Assembly: GCA_024449915.1 (NCBI GenBank)
Contig: JAMZAV010001719.1
Location: forward strand, 1-64,000
Source of the DNA: Sweltsa coloradensis
Taxonomy: Eukaryota > Arthropoda > Insecta > Plecoptera > Chloroperlidae
DNA: 64,000 nucleotides
Reading direction: 5' to 3'
Made by a program: the position numbers and the translations under genes. A model generated the notes under the pieces. The model had not been told where the DNA came from. It saw only the letters and a list, made by a program, of their open reading frames with translations, and did no database searches. The number at the start of each line of letters is the position of its first letter. The first letter of the stretch is position 1. Positions 1 through 12,072 of the stretch are shown in pieces.

Positions 1-1240
1 AACATTTAAATTTTATTTAATTTGGCCTATCTGAGATAGTCCACATACTTTGGGCTGAAACGTGAACACAACCAAATATATTCGCGCGGCGAAATGTCCC
101 CAGCAATTTATTTTAATAGCACATAAATAACTTACAACCCCAAAAACACATAAATGCGGAATGATGTTAAATACTATTGTGTTGCTTTTGTATGTTGATG
201 CTCTCACCCAACATCATATCACATAAATAGTTGCCCAAGGGAGGCTCAGTAGTAACAATTTAATTTTGTTTCATATAGACCTAACTATCATCCTGTAAAA
301 AAAGAAATACATTATATAATAATAACAACGTGATAAATGCGCAGCAAATACATTGCAACAATAATTTTCACCTAGCTTGGATTTTAAGCAAAGAAGCATC
401 TTAATTTCAAAACAGCAAGTTATCTGATTTCAAATACAAATTCAAAATTTGCGCGTCATTAGTGTTGAAGTAGTTACACAAGCATGCGCTGCAAGCGCTA
501 GGACTCGATTGTTGACTGAGCAGAAGTGACCGGCAACCAATTACCTCCCTAGTTGTCTGCTAGGTTGGGCGACTATCAGTGCTAACAACTAGCGCGCTCT
601 AACGTGTAGGTAGCCCACAAGTGAGCAGGCTGAAGCCGGTAAAAGCTATTACTCTGACAACACTAGTCACCCAACGATACAGCTACAGGCCTAGCCTAGG
701 GCCTAGCAGACGTGCAAAACTCTGGCTTAAATAATAATATTCTGTCCAGACTTAATTTCGTATGTAGGCCATCACACCCTTTCGAGCTTCTTATAATATT
801 TAACGAAGAGCCTACACGAAATAATAAACATGTAGGCCCTAGGCCTACTTTGACACCGCACCAAAGCAAATCTAGGCCTAAAAATCTCCCGTGAACGGCT
901 GACAAAGGCATTTAAATGTGCAAAACGATGGGCGATATGAGGTTAAATCCATTTTTCAAACATCTGGTGTAATCTGCTTACATATAAACACAGACATTAA
1001 TCGGTAGTGTAATCGGCTAGGTAAAATAATGTCCCAAATATATGCTTCATTCAAGAACCTGTCAACATTCACTGCCGAGACCCAAAAGTCCAAGTTTAGA
1101 TAATACATTTCAGGTAGTTTTGTATGAGTAAATGGTTGAAATGGATGGAAATCTATTTGGTTACTGTATTTTATTGCTTTCTAAATTGCAATTTTGGTGA
1201 ATTAATATACAATCAAATATTTCTTATATTTTGTGGAACG
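1..1240. other. AT-rich sequence without a recognisable gene
   Basis: No reading frame here looks coding. The stretch at about 680-860 is enriched in AGGCCTA/TAGGCCT words, a composition seen again at 58,390-58,810. Short frames in this interval have no recognisable domain and are interrupted by AT-rich sequence. Confidence 0.6.
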
Positions 1241-1340
1241 CGTTTCACCCTGCGTTTCCTATCGGGTGGGCGTCCCTTCCCGATCTCTAGTTCCTCACTC
1301 GCGCGCCAAGAGCCATACTTTTCCCTTTTTTCCCTCGGAT

Positions 1341-1565
1341 TAGAAAAAACGCCAAAGTCGTTTTAGAGCCCCGGGTAACTTTCCCTTTTCTTCCCCCTAC
1401 CTGAGGCCCCCCTACCCATCTAGCTAGTAGTTTTTGGCCAAAACTTGACTAAACTTAAATACCCTTTTATTTAACAATTTTAAAAAAAAATTTAAATGAA
1501 AATTTCCCCGGTACTCAACACATGACTCTCTCACCCCCTAAAAAAGGGTTTTGGCGTTTCCCTAG
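1341..1565. repeat. Degraded palindromic cassette of family A, orientation B
   Basis: The left arm keeps AACGCCAAAGTCGTT and the right arm ends TTTTGGCGTTTCCCTAG. Between them are a CCCGGGTAAC...TTCCCCCTACCTGAGG core and a CCGGTACTCAACACATG motif, in the same order as the B-oriented cassettes of the array at 55.6-64 kb. The copy is longer than usual (225 against about 178 bp) because AT-rich sequence lies between the core and the right arm. Confidence 0.6.
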
Positions 1566-2159
1566 TCAGTTGGCAAAGCCCCCTTATAGCCGAAATGTGG
1601 GAGACGGGGGTTCAGGTCGGAAAGTTTTTGTATTCCGGGATTGTATTTTTTAAATTATTTAACTGTTTTAAAATGATTAACTGTGTAGTCTATCATTATT
1701 ATTTTTTTATTTTTTTTGTTTATTCTTGTTTTTTAAAAATTGCAACAAAAAAACGCCGTCGACGCTAAAAATATCTTGCAAAAACCCCAAAAATCGTGGA
1801 AATCTTTCCCGCGAAGAGCCTTGATGAAGCACGTGAAACTAAAATTTAGCACAGCATTTGGGTTCTCCCAAAAGTGCTCCCTGCACGGGGAAAGGGAAAT
1901 GACCACTGAGCATCTTTGAGGGCGGGGGAGGTCGTTCCTTTTGGGTTAACTACCGGAAAAGAAAAGCCGTGGGCCGAGCAGCCCTTTGGCCGGGGGGGGT
2001 TGGGGGCGGGGGTCCCTATTTCGTCGCCTTAAACACGCGCCCGGATATGCGCCGCACACGTCAAAATAGGGGCGCCACTGAGGCCTTTTAAAAAACACCA
2101 GATCGGTGTACTGGGTGCATGGTCATTGGCATAACCTGTCTTTTTAAGGTGGGGGGGGG
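1566..2159. other. Unannotated, homopolymer-rich
   Basis: Nothing recognisable. Runs of A, T, C and G are frequent, as in the 15.5-32.2 kb block, so the consensus may be unreliable here. Confidence 0.4.
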
Positions 2160-3600
2160 TTAAACGGCCTGTATGAAATGCACGCCGTTCTCTGCACCCT
2201 CTCGAGTTTTGAGTGTTCTCGATGGTAGTTGGGTGCCAGGGGGGAAAGGGCCGAAAGTCAGGGAGGGTTGACTAGGCGGGTAGGCCATCCTTTTTAGCGG
2301 GGGGGGCACCCGTGCGGTTGCGGGCCGCGAAACCCAGCCCTGCAAGCCTTGGTGCGCCGATGTCGGTGTGCACGTTCCATCGGAGGGCCTTGATGTGAAC
2401 GCCGAGGAGGCGCTGCTTGTCGACTCTCGGTGGGAACCATCGATGGGTTTTAAGAATAAAGTGGGGGGCGAGCGCGCGTAAATTTCCCTCACTTTCCTTG
2501 AGGGCGTTGAGCGACATGCCCTTTTTTTGTTTGCACCCGATCTGAATGCTCTAGGGCTGCTTGGGGGGCCCCTGATCCTCTGGGTGCCCACGATACAGTA
2601 CAGGGTGACGTACAGCGTATGGAGCATTTGGATCCTTGCCAGGGAGGGAGGTCGGCTACGAAGACGTTTAAAAAGCGGGGCCCGGGACACTGCCCTGGAT
2701 ACGCCCGGGGGACGTCCGGAATTTTTGGGGCTCCCGTTGAACGGACGAAAAGTGTGCGGCCCACCAGGGAAAATCTCAAACCCCCTAACAAATTGCCCTT
2801 AATGCCCTAATGCCGAGCTTGGAAGTAGACGCACGTGTGGGACTTTATCGAACGCTTTAGACCAACGAGAAAGACCAGTGAATGTGAGCTCCGACGCTCG
2901 TCCCTGCCGCCCTCCCTGAGCAAAGGCGCCGGGGGGAAGTGGGGCAAGAACGCGCTGTCGAAACCCGGCTGCGCCGCAGGGGTGACGTTTTTGGCTCTCA
3001 AGGAACTCGCTCGTCCGGTCTCGCCAAAAAAGTTCCTCGTCTTTCCGACCAGTGAGGTGATGCTGATTGGCCCGTAGTTCTTTATGTCTCTCTTGTCGCC
3101 GTCTTTGTAATCGGTTTCCCGGACGCGTTTTCCCTTCTTTGGGAAAACCCCTTTTAGCGCCATGTTAAAAAGGGGGCAAAATGTCGTGAGAGCGTTCGCG
3201 GAGTTTTTTTTTAGAATTGCAGGCACGCCGTCCGGGCCCGCGCTGTATTCGCTTTTGTCCCCCGTAGAAGCTGTTTATGTCACCGGGCAAGCAAATCAGC
3301 TCGCTCATGGTGGGCTGTTCTGAAAGCTGGGGGGCGGCGCGTTTCCCTGGTGGAGGGGGAAAAAATGTTATCCGCCCGCGAGAAATTGCTCTAGAACGCC
3401 TCACTAAAACAGGCTGCCACCTCTTTGGGGTCTGACACGGTTTTTTCCCCTCCCTTAAAACTCGCAGCATCGTTCGGAATAGTTGCCTTGGAATTAATGT
3501 AGCGCCAGAAGAACTTTCTGCTGTCTGCACCTCGCCCAAGTCCCCACATCCAGTTGTCCTTGGCCGTCCGAAGAGCCACCTGTGTCGATCTTCTGGCAGC
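2160..3600 (-). pseudogene. Broken reverse transcriptase of a CR1/Jockey-like LINE
   Basis: Several minus-strand frames read in order like one non-LTR retrotransposon protein. At 3,391-3,600 there is a linker with KFFWRYINSK and DPKEVAACFSEAF. At 2,807-3,226 comes the start of the RT domain (FNMALKGVFPK, YKDGDKRDIKNYGPISITS). At 2,489-2,791 the block before the catalytic site reads PGQCPGPRFLNVFVADLPPW. At 2,160-2,690 the region after it includes LYCIVGTQRI, and an overlapping frame reads VDKQRLLGVHIKALRWNVHTD. The frame shifts at least three times, and the FADD/YADD aspartate pair is damaged by a small deletion near 2,610. No endonuclease part is present: the coding similarity stops near 3,600, where another repeat begins, so this is a 5'-truncated fossil. 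CR1/Jockey/L2-type is the best reading of the motifs, without a tree. Confidence 0.85.
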
Positions 3601-4047
3601 AATACTATGGAAAACATAGCCAGTACGAAATACGTGAAAATATTGCAAGGTTTACTCAATCTACGAGCGGAATTTGGGGGTACCTTGACGTCCAACATTC
3701 GATTAACCTTGGACACGGCATTTCACAGCCAGGTAAATATCAAACAAAAAATATTATTTCAAAATGAAAACCATTGTCGTAAAATAATTCCTATACACAT
3801 TCAACGAAATTTTCAGTTTTTTATTTCTTGCAGGTTTAATCGCAACGGTTGTGCTCATTGTGTTAGCATTCTCAGTACTGGTCACGGATGTCTGTTTTTA
3901 AAATTTCAGCTCAGTCTATTGGCCGTTCGGCGTATGGGACCGGACAGACAGACATTTAACATTTAACATTTAACACACAGAATTAATCACGACCAAGGCC
4001 CGATCGAGTAGCGTTGTAGACTACGTTCGCTGCGCTCACTTGTCTAG
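3600..4047 (+). repeat. Variant of the family A fixed part (A2)
   Basis: It begins near ACTATGGAAAACATAGCCAG and runs to a module with ATGTCTGTTTTTAAAATTTC, then CCGTTCGGC, ACAGACAGACA and a tail ending in CGCTGCGCTCACTTGTCTAG. The module order matches the fixed part of the 675 bp units at 55.6-64 kb, but the tRNA-like head is missing. A second, blurred copy with the same start lies at 21,437-21,830. ATTTAACATTTAACATTTAACA at about 3,955 is a short direct repeat. Confidence 0.6.
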
Positions 4048-4080
4048 CTAGGGAAACGCCAAAGTCGTTGTTAGACGAGT
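4048..4080 (+). repeat. Left arm of a family A palindromic cassette
   Basis: CTAGGGAAACGCCAAAGTCG continues into GTTGTTAGACGAG and then stops at the edge of a different repeat. Only one arm is present, with no core and no right arm. Confidence 0.7.
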
Positions 4081-4770
4081 GGCGAGGTTCACTCTAGTGC
4101 AGCAAACACAAAGAAGGACTTTCAGGTGAAGCCTACTAGAATAGGCCTTCACCTGAAAGAAAAAACTAGACAATGCAAAAAATATACAAGTGTAAAACTT
4201 GCTTAAAATTAAAATTCGGTAATGAAAACCCTTACACCAAACGAAAGAGGAGAAAAAACTGAACAAGATGAACTTGTTAATAAAAGAAAATCCGATAGAT
4301 AACGACACAAAAAATCGGCCGAAAACACAATCAAAACAACAAGTGTTTGGTTGGAATGCGGCCACACAATGCCGCAATATGTAAGGTACAATAATAGCAC
4401 AGAGAGCGGGAGCGGAACGAACACACGTTTACCTCCGAACAAGGACAGTGTGTGTGTGTGTATTATTTTGTATTTATTATTTATTATTATTTATTTATTT
4501 ATTTATTTATAAAGGGGTCCGATAGGGAGAGATAAACGTATTCCAAAAAGGAATAAGTTTCTCAATAACGATAAACCGAAAAAAAAATGAACATAAAGGT
4601 GACCGGAACATCAAATTGACTTAAAGATATAATGAGAAACAAAAAGAATAAGAATGAAAGAGGAAGAGGCCGATGGGCTCTTCCTTTCCGTCAAGATACT
4701 AAAAACCAAGGAGCAAATAAACAATAAACAATGTTAGGGTTGGGAGTGCAAACCCTATCGGTTCACTAAA
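4081..4770 (+). repeat. Partial third copy of the 2.86 kb repeat
   Basis: From GGCGAGGTTCACTCTAGTGC on, this stretch follows the same path as 10,216-10,860 and 13,077-13,690: a 41-nt hairpin (4,119-4,159, arms CTTTCAGGTGAAG/CTTCACCTGAAAG), a motif near AAATTCGGTAATGA, a (TG)n tract at about 4,449-4,460, an ATTT-type tract at about 4,461-4,512, and AACATCAAATTGACTTAAAG. Similarity fades after about 4,640 and the copy ends where LINE sequence begins. Confidence 0.75.
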
Positions 4771-4870
4771 TGAAAAAAGAAGGTACTTACTGGTTCAGTG
4801 CCTGAATAAAGAGGAGATCCATCAAGGAGGAGCCAGAGCGCCTCTCCATCGCACATTATGCTCAAGCCGT

Positions 4871-5239
4871 CTATGTCCCTCGCCAAGGGCCAAGCATATT
4901 CTTGAGGAGTCGGGACTTTATACGGGCCTTGAGAGGACAACTTCGTAGGGGCAGGCATCTGCCATCCTGAAATAGAAGACCAGGAGCCTTTAGACCGTGC
5001 TCTTGGCCAACACGAGAAACGAAATTGGCAAGGATCGATTTGGGTGACAGAGGATGATTGTCGGAGCAGAAACCGACATACAAATCCCTCAGAGACCAGT
5101 CTAGGGCGTCCCAGGAAGCCCTGATGAGGGAGCAGCCAATAGCCACAGGGTGTTGCCTGCCGACAGGACACCACGGATGCGCCACGCGACCCTCGACAAG
5201 GCACCAGGGGCACAGGCGGGAGGCGGCCAAACCCTGCAT
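4871..5239 (-). pseudogene. C-terminal zinc-finger region of the Tx1/L1-like LINE
   Basis: A 122-residue open stretch contains RLCPWCLVEGRVAHPWCPV near its start. This fits the CPxC...E..H...C finger that follows RT in many L1/Tx1-type proteins. It is followed by RASWDALDWSLRDLYVGF, like the region after such fingers in other elements. Another minus frame (4,755-5,213) continues the coding similarity, so at least one frameshift lies inside. The finger probably contributes to nucleic-acid binding during retrotransposition; that is known for the family and not shown here. Confidence 0.65.
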
Positions 5240-5607
5240 GATAAAGGGAATATGGGGTCAGCAGACGGTTCTTTTCATGCGCCCAACCACCTCGGAATCG
5301 AGTCCCAAGGATGGTGCGCGGGTAGGGCCTTCAGTTGACCCGGTCATTGGTACCATTGGCCCTCTGCGGAAACCGTCTATTGCCAAGCCCCTTGACCATG
5401 ATGTCAACAGGATCGACACGCCTGTTGGGAATGCGGAAGAGAGGGACCCACATGCCGCCAGAGAGCGGGCGGCGGAAAAAAAGAGGCGGTGGCCAGGCTC
5501 AGGACCCCGAATCCCCTGGACCTACGGAAGCGGAGGCTGCAGAAGAAAGCTCGGATCCTGTTACCGTGGAATTTCAGGGCTTCGCCGAGTGCGACGGGGC
5601 CAGTCTG

Positions 5608-6768
5608 TCAAAAAACCTGCAAGGAGTCCACCTCCAACCACTCGTCACCGACCCTTTTTTTGAGCATGTACAACCCAACGTCGTAATCCAGTAAGACCAG
5701 GAAGGGATGAAGGGAGTGGTGGCTGTAGGGACTTAACGGCATTAAGATGGGCCCCAGACTGTTGGCGGAAGTACGCGCCGACAACATCCTGGAGTCGGTG
5801 GAAGTCCGGTACATCTGCGATGAAGGCAGTGAAGTCATCTGCATATCCGGATTAGACCAGCTTCTCTCTGGTTTGGCCCGACAGACGGAAGCAACCAAGT
5901 CTCGACCTTGCAGAGTCTGAGAAACGGCCGGCGGCCAGAGAGAAAAGTAGCCCGACAAGCGGAAAGCCCTGTAGTAGGGCCAGACCAAAAGGCAAACGGG
6001 TGCCGGTTTTCAGGCGACACCCACCGCACCATGGCACGTGGCACGGACGTAGAGCGTTCGCAGGGTCAGGGTAGACAGGAAAGACTCTCCGAAACCCGAA
6101 GTCACGAAGAAGTGGAAAGATAGTCGTGGGTAACCTGTCGAACGCTCCTTGTGTCCCGGAGGACAGGACGGCCAGGGGCACTCCCTCTGCATTGGCGTAC
6201 TCCAGGACGTCTCGAGCAGTGAGGGACAATCGAAGATGGTCCGCCCGAGGGATACAGTAGCCTGATCAGGTGCACAACGAACTCACAACCTCGCTCAGGC
6301 GCGTGGCGAGGGCGCGGTGCTAATATCTTGAGCCACGGTGAGGAGGAGATTCACGCCAGTCTTAATCTCCATCCTGTCTCTGATTGGGCAGGGGGTCAGG
6401 ACGGGAGTTCTGAGCCGGACTTTGGGAGGAAGCCTAATCCAGAGAGCTGTCCAGCACTTCCCTGAACGGGTCCGAAAGCTCACCCAGAAGAACGAGTAGA
6501 ATTCCGGAGTGAGACAGTGGATTGCCAGAGGGCCTTACCCTTGTTCAGGGAAGGAGCCCACCCAGCGCCTCCGAGAGTCCTTGGTGGGTGAAAGGGCGGT
6601 CAAGGTTCTCTCGCTGAAGATGAGAGAGCGCCGGCAGAGACTAGTTACAACGGGCGGAGTTCCTATACCTCGATGACCACGGGCACGGCCACCTAAATAC
6701 GGCCTGAAAATGCTGCCCGTGCGGCTGTGCCAGAGAGACATGCCGTCGGGACAACACACGACCCTCAA
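5608..6768 (-). pseudogene. Reverse transcriptase domain of the Tx1/L1-like LINE
   Basis: The upstream part (6,768-6,295) has the RT N-terminal pattern in pieces, such as LTALSPTKDSRRRWVG and VRLRTPVLTPCP. At 6,229 a frame begins with ARDVLEYANAEGVPLAVLS and then GAFDR (6,134-6,145), the conserved DxxxAFD block that holds the first catalytic aspartate in this family; the first aspartate position reads as another residue here. PLLRDFGF follows. The catalytic YADD is intact in another frame (codons at 5,834-5,845), followed by FTAFIADVPDFHRLQDVV. The domain is spread over at least three frames, so it is a pseudogene. DxEKAFDR-like wording and LTLLPK-like spacing favour the Tx1/L1 clade over CR1. 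Confidence 0.85.
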
Positions 6769-6935
6769 AGCGAAGGTGTTTCAAAGGTTGGAAACATCGG
6801 TGTGCCATGTCCCGCGCAGATTCGGAGATGCAGGACTGTCAGTGCAAAGTAGCTGCTCGTCACGGGAGTTTGTCAAATCATCTCTCACTTCTACGAGTGT
6901 CTGCTTCGCGAACCTGCTCGTTAGCGCGAGCTAGG

Positions 6936-7680
6936 TCAGCCGTGGTGTTTTCTGGAAAGAAAGGGGACCGGACACGATTCGATCGACTCGTCGCTCCAAG
7001 ACGGACGAAAGTCTGTCGTTGAGTGCCCTGCGCTAGTCGAACGAATCGGAATAGTCGTGGTCCGAATCTGCTGCTTGATGAGAGCTTCCCACCAATGGTT
7101 GTAAATGTGGCATAGAAGGTGGTGTCGAGCCTCGAACGAGAGGAAGAGCTCTCGATGCAATCCCCGTAGTCGGGTCCTCGAGAAGGGGTTTATCGAGGCG
7201 CAATAGGGAGAGGCAAACTTGGCGTTTGCAGGTTGACATGGTTGGTAAAGTAGGCAAGAGTGATCAGAGAAAACGAGGGCAGAACCCGACTCCTTTCACG
7301 TTGTGTGACTTCGGAGAAGCGCTTAAAATCGAATCGATGCGTGAAGGCTGTAAAAGGGGGCATTACTACAAAGGTAAAGGCCGGGGTCAATGGATGATAC
7401 TCCGCCACACAATCGGAAAATTATGCGGCCGTGCACAGTGTCTCGGAGCCACCAGACTGACCAAGGCGCGGATAACCTCCGGTGCCACCAGACCTGTCGA
7501 TATTGGATTCACGTGCAGTTGAAATCCCCCCCAACAAGGATCTGGGCATCGGCTCCCGCTAGCACCAAAGCACAGTCTCGGATGTTTCGCTCGAGGAGCC
7601 CTAACACGTCAAAGCCAAGTGCTGGGTCGTGAGGCAAATAAAACTAGAAAACGACGTGAAGGCCGATTTGTGGCAGGAAC
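6936..7680 (-). pseudogene. Endonuclease and linker of the Tx1/L1-like LINE
   Basis: The minus strand at about 7,511-7,545 reads ILVGGDFNCT (GGDFN codons at 7,518-7,532), a hallmark of apurinic-like endonucleases that nick target DNA for LINE insertion. Further downstream on the element, between about 7,390 and 7,200, fragments match the end of that domain. At 7,160-6,936 a linker reads HIYNHWWEALIKQQIRTTTI, a pattern seen between EN and RT in L1/Tx1 elements. Stops and frameshifts separate the pieces. The N-terminal EN motifs were not found with confidence. Confidence 0.75.
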
Positions 7681-7689
7681 TCCACGAGA

Positions 7690-9910
7690 AGTTCTTGAAG
7701 GTAGAGTAGAGTAGAGGATTTATTTACCATGTGATCTATACAATGTAACATTGATAGGAATCGTCAAAGATTAATGTCAAAAACTAGGATAGGCCCTTAG
7801 TGACAAATTAGGTTATTATACCAATTAGGTAATATACAATGATGGTAGCTGGGGTAGAGAATGTGTGTGCACGAAACACCATGGGGACGACTTGCGACGT
7901 CCAATCATGGTTGCCGTACACACTTGAATTGGTGGGTCAAATAGAAGTATATTTGGATATAAGAAAGGGAAGTGGTGCTGAAGGCGTGTTTAGTATCCTG
8001 ATAAGAGGACGACGTCGGGGAAAATGGCCCCCGATCCGGGAAAACTAGACAGCCTGACTCCACTTAAAAGTCGCTGCGGACGCTCTTTGTGTTTAGGGTT
8101 AGATTGTTGCCTCTCCCATGGTGTTTGGCATCACTCCACTCCATTGGACCGCAGGCTCTCTGCGAAGTTTGAACTGGAGAGATTGAGAAACCGTAGTCAC
8201 CGCGACACTAAGAAGAAAGTTTTGTGCCTTACGCAGGGTGCCCCTGAAGGGCGTTCACCCTGAGCCCTTATCGGATCGCACTTCCCCTAACGGCGGCTTG
8301 ATCAACACCAAGCATCTCAGTAGTCCTCCGACGTCCTTGGTGAAGCGATGAGCAACCTTTAGTGCTGACGCAGCCTCCTTAACGTCGCCAAAGAACTGAA
8401 GGAATGCGCAGGTTGACAGCGCGTTTGTTTGGCTCCTCGCTTGTAAGAAGCTCTATGGCGGCAAGGGCAGGTCACCTCACCTTTGTGTTGCCCCCTCGTT
8501 TTCGATTTTTTGACGCTTCTTAGCTGGGGACTCACTGCGTGGTCTTCCGCGTTACTGGTCACTGGAGTGAAACCATCTCCCTCCACTGGGGTTAGCAGGG
8601 CATATGGAGAGGGAGTGTCGCCCGCAGTCCATTCCGTTGGTAGCGAGAGCCGTTGCAGAAGACTGGCAGTGGTCACAGGGCTGAAGGCTCACTCTGCTCA
8701 GCACCCACCGCTGAGGTGGGACGCAAAAACGGCATCCCCATTCCCAACGAGGCCTTCCTCTTTTCCGCCGCCAGCGACGGGGTGCAGCTTTTCCCCCGCA
8801 GATGGGGCTGTGTTTACTGTGACGTGCAAGACCCTGCAATGTGGCAGTTGCGTACACTTGAAAGCACTTAATGTCGGCAAAGATGAGGAACACGCGATTG
8901 CGCTCCCAAATCAAAGTCTACCAGAACAGAGTCTGGAGGTGCGTTTCAGCCTTGACGACAAAAAATCTGACGGCGGAAAACTGTAGACGATGGCCAAGTC
9001 AACCTCCTCAACACCAACGGTGATGTACGCAATCGGGGGACAACGATTCGAACAGTGTGGCCAACTCGGCCTCGATGGGCTCGGTGCGGGTATGGGGGCT
9101 TGGCATTGACAGTACCAGGCGCTCGGCGTGGTAGTGACAAGCCGGCGCGCGATAGAAACGGTCCTTGACTTGTATCCCTCCATGGTCACGCTGAACGGTG
9201 TCCACAGGCCTTACTTTTCAGATAAGAAAGCACACGCGGCCCTGGGACATCCTGGGAGGCAAAGGGTGATTGTTTTTTGCCCCGATGAACATCCGGTAGA
9301 GACAGCATTTGTTACTGTGAGATGGGTGACATTCTCTAGTGAGGAAAACAGTATGGCCTGTCTTCTTTTGGACATGCCTGACCAGTGGAGGGTGATCTGG
9401 CCGATCCTGGGGCCGTGTACCCGCGCCCCCGACGACACAGCCTGGCCATGGTCGGCTTTGTAACGTCGGGGTATGGTCCTCGGGAGACGCAAAGCCAGGT
9501 GGGACAATACTGGTAAGGTGCGGGGTAAGGTAGCCACTGTGTGTGAGTTGAGGGTTTGTGCACCCACTGTAATGTAGGGGTTTGTGGCGGGGCAACAAGT
9601 TTGCTTTCGGCTTTGGCTTGGAAAAAAAAAAAACAAAACAAAAAAACCAGCCACCACAACAACTGTTGAGCACAGCAACAGGGGTGGCGCTACCTGGACG
9701 CAGTATAAGCGACCTGTGAGGCTGAGTGAGAAACAGGAAGAACGGTTGCCGGGACGTTGTGCTGATTCAGTCAGCGCAGCAGCAGGGTTTAACATGGCAG
9801 TGACTGCCGCAAGAGAAGGCCGAGGGCAGTCACGGTTGAAATCTCAGGTTGGTGTGCACCTTGCGATCAAGGGACACATTCACCACCTGTTGAGCCCTCG
9901 CTTAGGCTGA
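7690..9910 (-). other. GC-rich stretch, possibly the 5' part or ORF1 of the LINE
   Basis: The composition matches the LINE below 7.68 kb and differs from the AT-rich DNA around it. Minus-strand frames at 8,552-8,914, 8,911-9,189 and 9,211-9,795 are longer than their AT-rich neighbours. One contains FKCTQLPHC (about 8,850), which could be a broken zinc knuckle, but I could not establish an ORF1 domain. An A-rich tract lies at 9,619-9,650. AT-rich sequence at about 7,715-7,850 interrupts the block and may be a separate insertion. Confidence 0.35.
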
Positions 9911-11213
9911 TTTTATCTCTTTACTGTACCCAGGCTTAGCATAGCGGGGACAGGGTCTTCCTTATAAAATCTTGAGGCCTGATTGACTCATGGCCAAGCC
10001 AAAAACCCTCAAAGTATCTTTGAATTAAAAGAAATACCACGCCTGACAAGGCAAACAACTTCAGTGCTACCTGGCCCAGAGGACAAGGCAGCAAGCTGAA
10101 ACAAGAAAGAACGAAAAATCAATGAAATATAAAAATTTTCTCACAGATGAGAAAAAATGGAGGAGTCCAAAAAAGGGGTTAAAATTAAAAATCAAAACGA
10201 AAAACACACTAGAATGACGTGGCGAGGTTCACTCTAGTGCAGCAAAACAAAACCACGGACTTACAGGTGAAGCCTAACTAGAATAGGCCTTCACCTGAAA
10301 GAAAAAAACTAGACAAGCCCAAAAAATATACAAGTCCAAAACTTGCTAAAAATTAAAATTCGGTAATGACACCTACACCAAACGACAAGAGGAGAAAAAA
10401 CTAACAGATATAAACTTGTAAATGAAAGAAAAGTCCGATTAGATAACGACACAAAAAATCGCCGAAAACACCCAATCAAAACAAACAAGTGTTTGGGGTG
10501 AATGCCGGCCACACAATGCACTGCAATGTATAGGTACAATAACTAGCACAGAGAGCGGAGCGGAACGAAAACACGTCTACATCGACCTAAAGGAGGTCAG
10601 TGTGTGTGGGTGGTTTATTTATTTATTTATTTATTATTTATTTATTTTATTAATTTATTTATGATTTATCATTGTACCGATAGGGGACGAGAAAAATATC
10701 TTCCTAAAGGATATTCTCAAAAAACGAGAAACAAAAAGAACATAAATGTGACGGAACATCAAAATGACTTAAGATATAATGAGAAACAAAATAATATGTG
10801 TGTGTGTGTGTTTGTGGGTGTGGTGTGTGGGTGTGCAAACCGTATCAAGTGGGTCTTGCGCATGAATACAAACGGGGCTCGAGGGTGCCTTTTCAAACGA
10901 GTCTTTGCCCATGGACCTCGGATTGTTTAGCATCATAGCTGCATAGCAGTATGTTTTAAGGGGCTTTTCGTAACAAATTTGAGCAAAGACCTAAGAACAT
11001 GCTGTTGCGCGTTTTTTTCAGTTCATGTGTTGTAACCACCAGAGCGCTTCTCAAATAGCTCATACACACCACTTCATACACCACTTGGGTGTGAATTTTA
11101 TCAGACTATTTGAGGTCCCATTCAAAAGGTGGGGAACGCCCTTGTAAAGTGATAAAAAGCCATGAAATCGCGAGTACCCAAATTTTGAATTTCACACACT
11201 TATTTGACAGTCT

Positions 11214-12072
11214 AAAGCCTGTATTTGACGGTCAATGTTTTCTTCAATGCCTTGAATTAAGGGTTTAATCAATACTTTTTTATCAATGGCTCTGTTTACA
11301 TGGTTCAAAGTTCAATGATTCAACCCCTTGAGCGGTGCGGTGAATTCAACCCGTTCGTTTAGAGCAGTCCTAATTTCGTTCAAGCTTGAAGGAACCCACC
11401 AATCAGGATTCTTGTTGGAAATCTGACGTCACACCCCAGTTGCGCGCGGCAAGTGCTTCTGCGAGGCTCTAGTTTGTTTTGGTCTTGGATCTTGGAGGAA
11501 TTAAAGCAATTTGCACGTTTCCCGACAAACTTTAAAACAAATGAGTGTATAGTCGTACCGCGTCAGCCGTAAACTAGTGCAAAAAATGGGTCGTACGGTC
11601 ATCGACGATACCACGTACTAGGCCAAAGCGTTGAGCATCACAGTCCAGCGTGCGCAGAGTGGTAAGCGCGGCTCTGCGCTCTTGAGTGAAGGGTCGCGGT
11701 TCAAGTCTTCGTCAGTCGTTTTTTTTTAACATTCTATTTAGGTTCCATGTTTCTGCAAATGATTGCACTACATTGGCAGACTCATGGTCCCAAAACAATT
11801 TGCGAGAAAGTAGGTTAGAATAAGATAAACTATTAGATCTTCCGTATAGTACCACCTACATCTTCAGCAATCCTTCGATTTCGAGTGATGTTAGTTTGGC
11901 CCACCTGTCCACATTGATCTGTTCAGCGCAATACTTTACACGGCTGGACTTACCTCCAATTTCAAGGACCGTGTAAATGGACGTTCCATGTTTCCTTCAA
12001 GTAACTGTAAGCCATGAATCAATTCCTTGAATTCAAGACATTGAATGAAAATTGAACCGCTAAATACAGCTT
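11214..12072 (+). mobile_element. TIR element with internal tRNA-like sequence (copy 1)
   Basis: Less well preserved partner of the element at 14,043-14,911. The ends are TATTTGACGGTCAATG on the left and TTGAACCGCTAAATACAGC on the right, inverted relative to each other. The tRNA-like promoter is at 11,645-11,718. No transposase frame is present, so it would be non-autonomous. Confidence 0.65.
11645..11718 (+). promoter_or_regulatory. tRNA-like Pol III promoter (copy 1)
   Basis: The A-box-like GCGCAGAGTGG and B-box-like GGTTCAAGTCT are spaced as in a tRNA gene and followed by a T-run. The A-box has an extra base compared with copy 2. It is probably not functional as a tRNA. Confidence 0.6.

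Larger units (their letters stand above)
4770..7680 (-). mobile_element. Decayed Tx1/L1-like LINE (endonuclease, RT, zinc finger)
   Basis: Read on the minus strand from high to low coordinates, the domains come in the order expected of a Tx1/L1-type ORF2: endonuclease (near 7.5 kb), linker (near 7.05 kb), reverse transcriptase (6.7-5.6 kb) and a C-terminal CPxC...H...C finger (near 5.2 kb). Frameshifts break it into short frames, so it cannot make a full protein, but many motifs are well kept. The 3' end adjoins the repeat at 4,081-4,770; no poly(A) tail is evident. The 5' limit is unclear: the sequence up to about 9.9 kb may hold the rest of the endonuclease and an ORF1. Confidence 0.85.

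Noticed and set aside
8483..8986. 167-codon plus-strand frame in the GC-rich block
   Set aside because: It is the longest plus frame but opposes the direction of the LINE, and its residues show no domain. GC-rich DNA makes chance frames longer.
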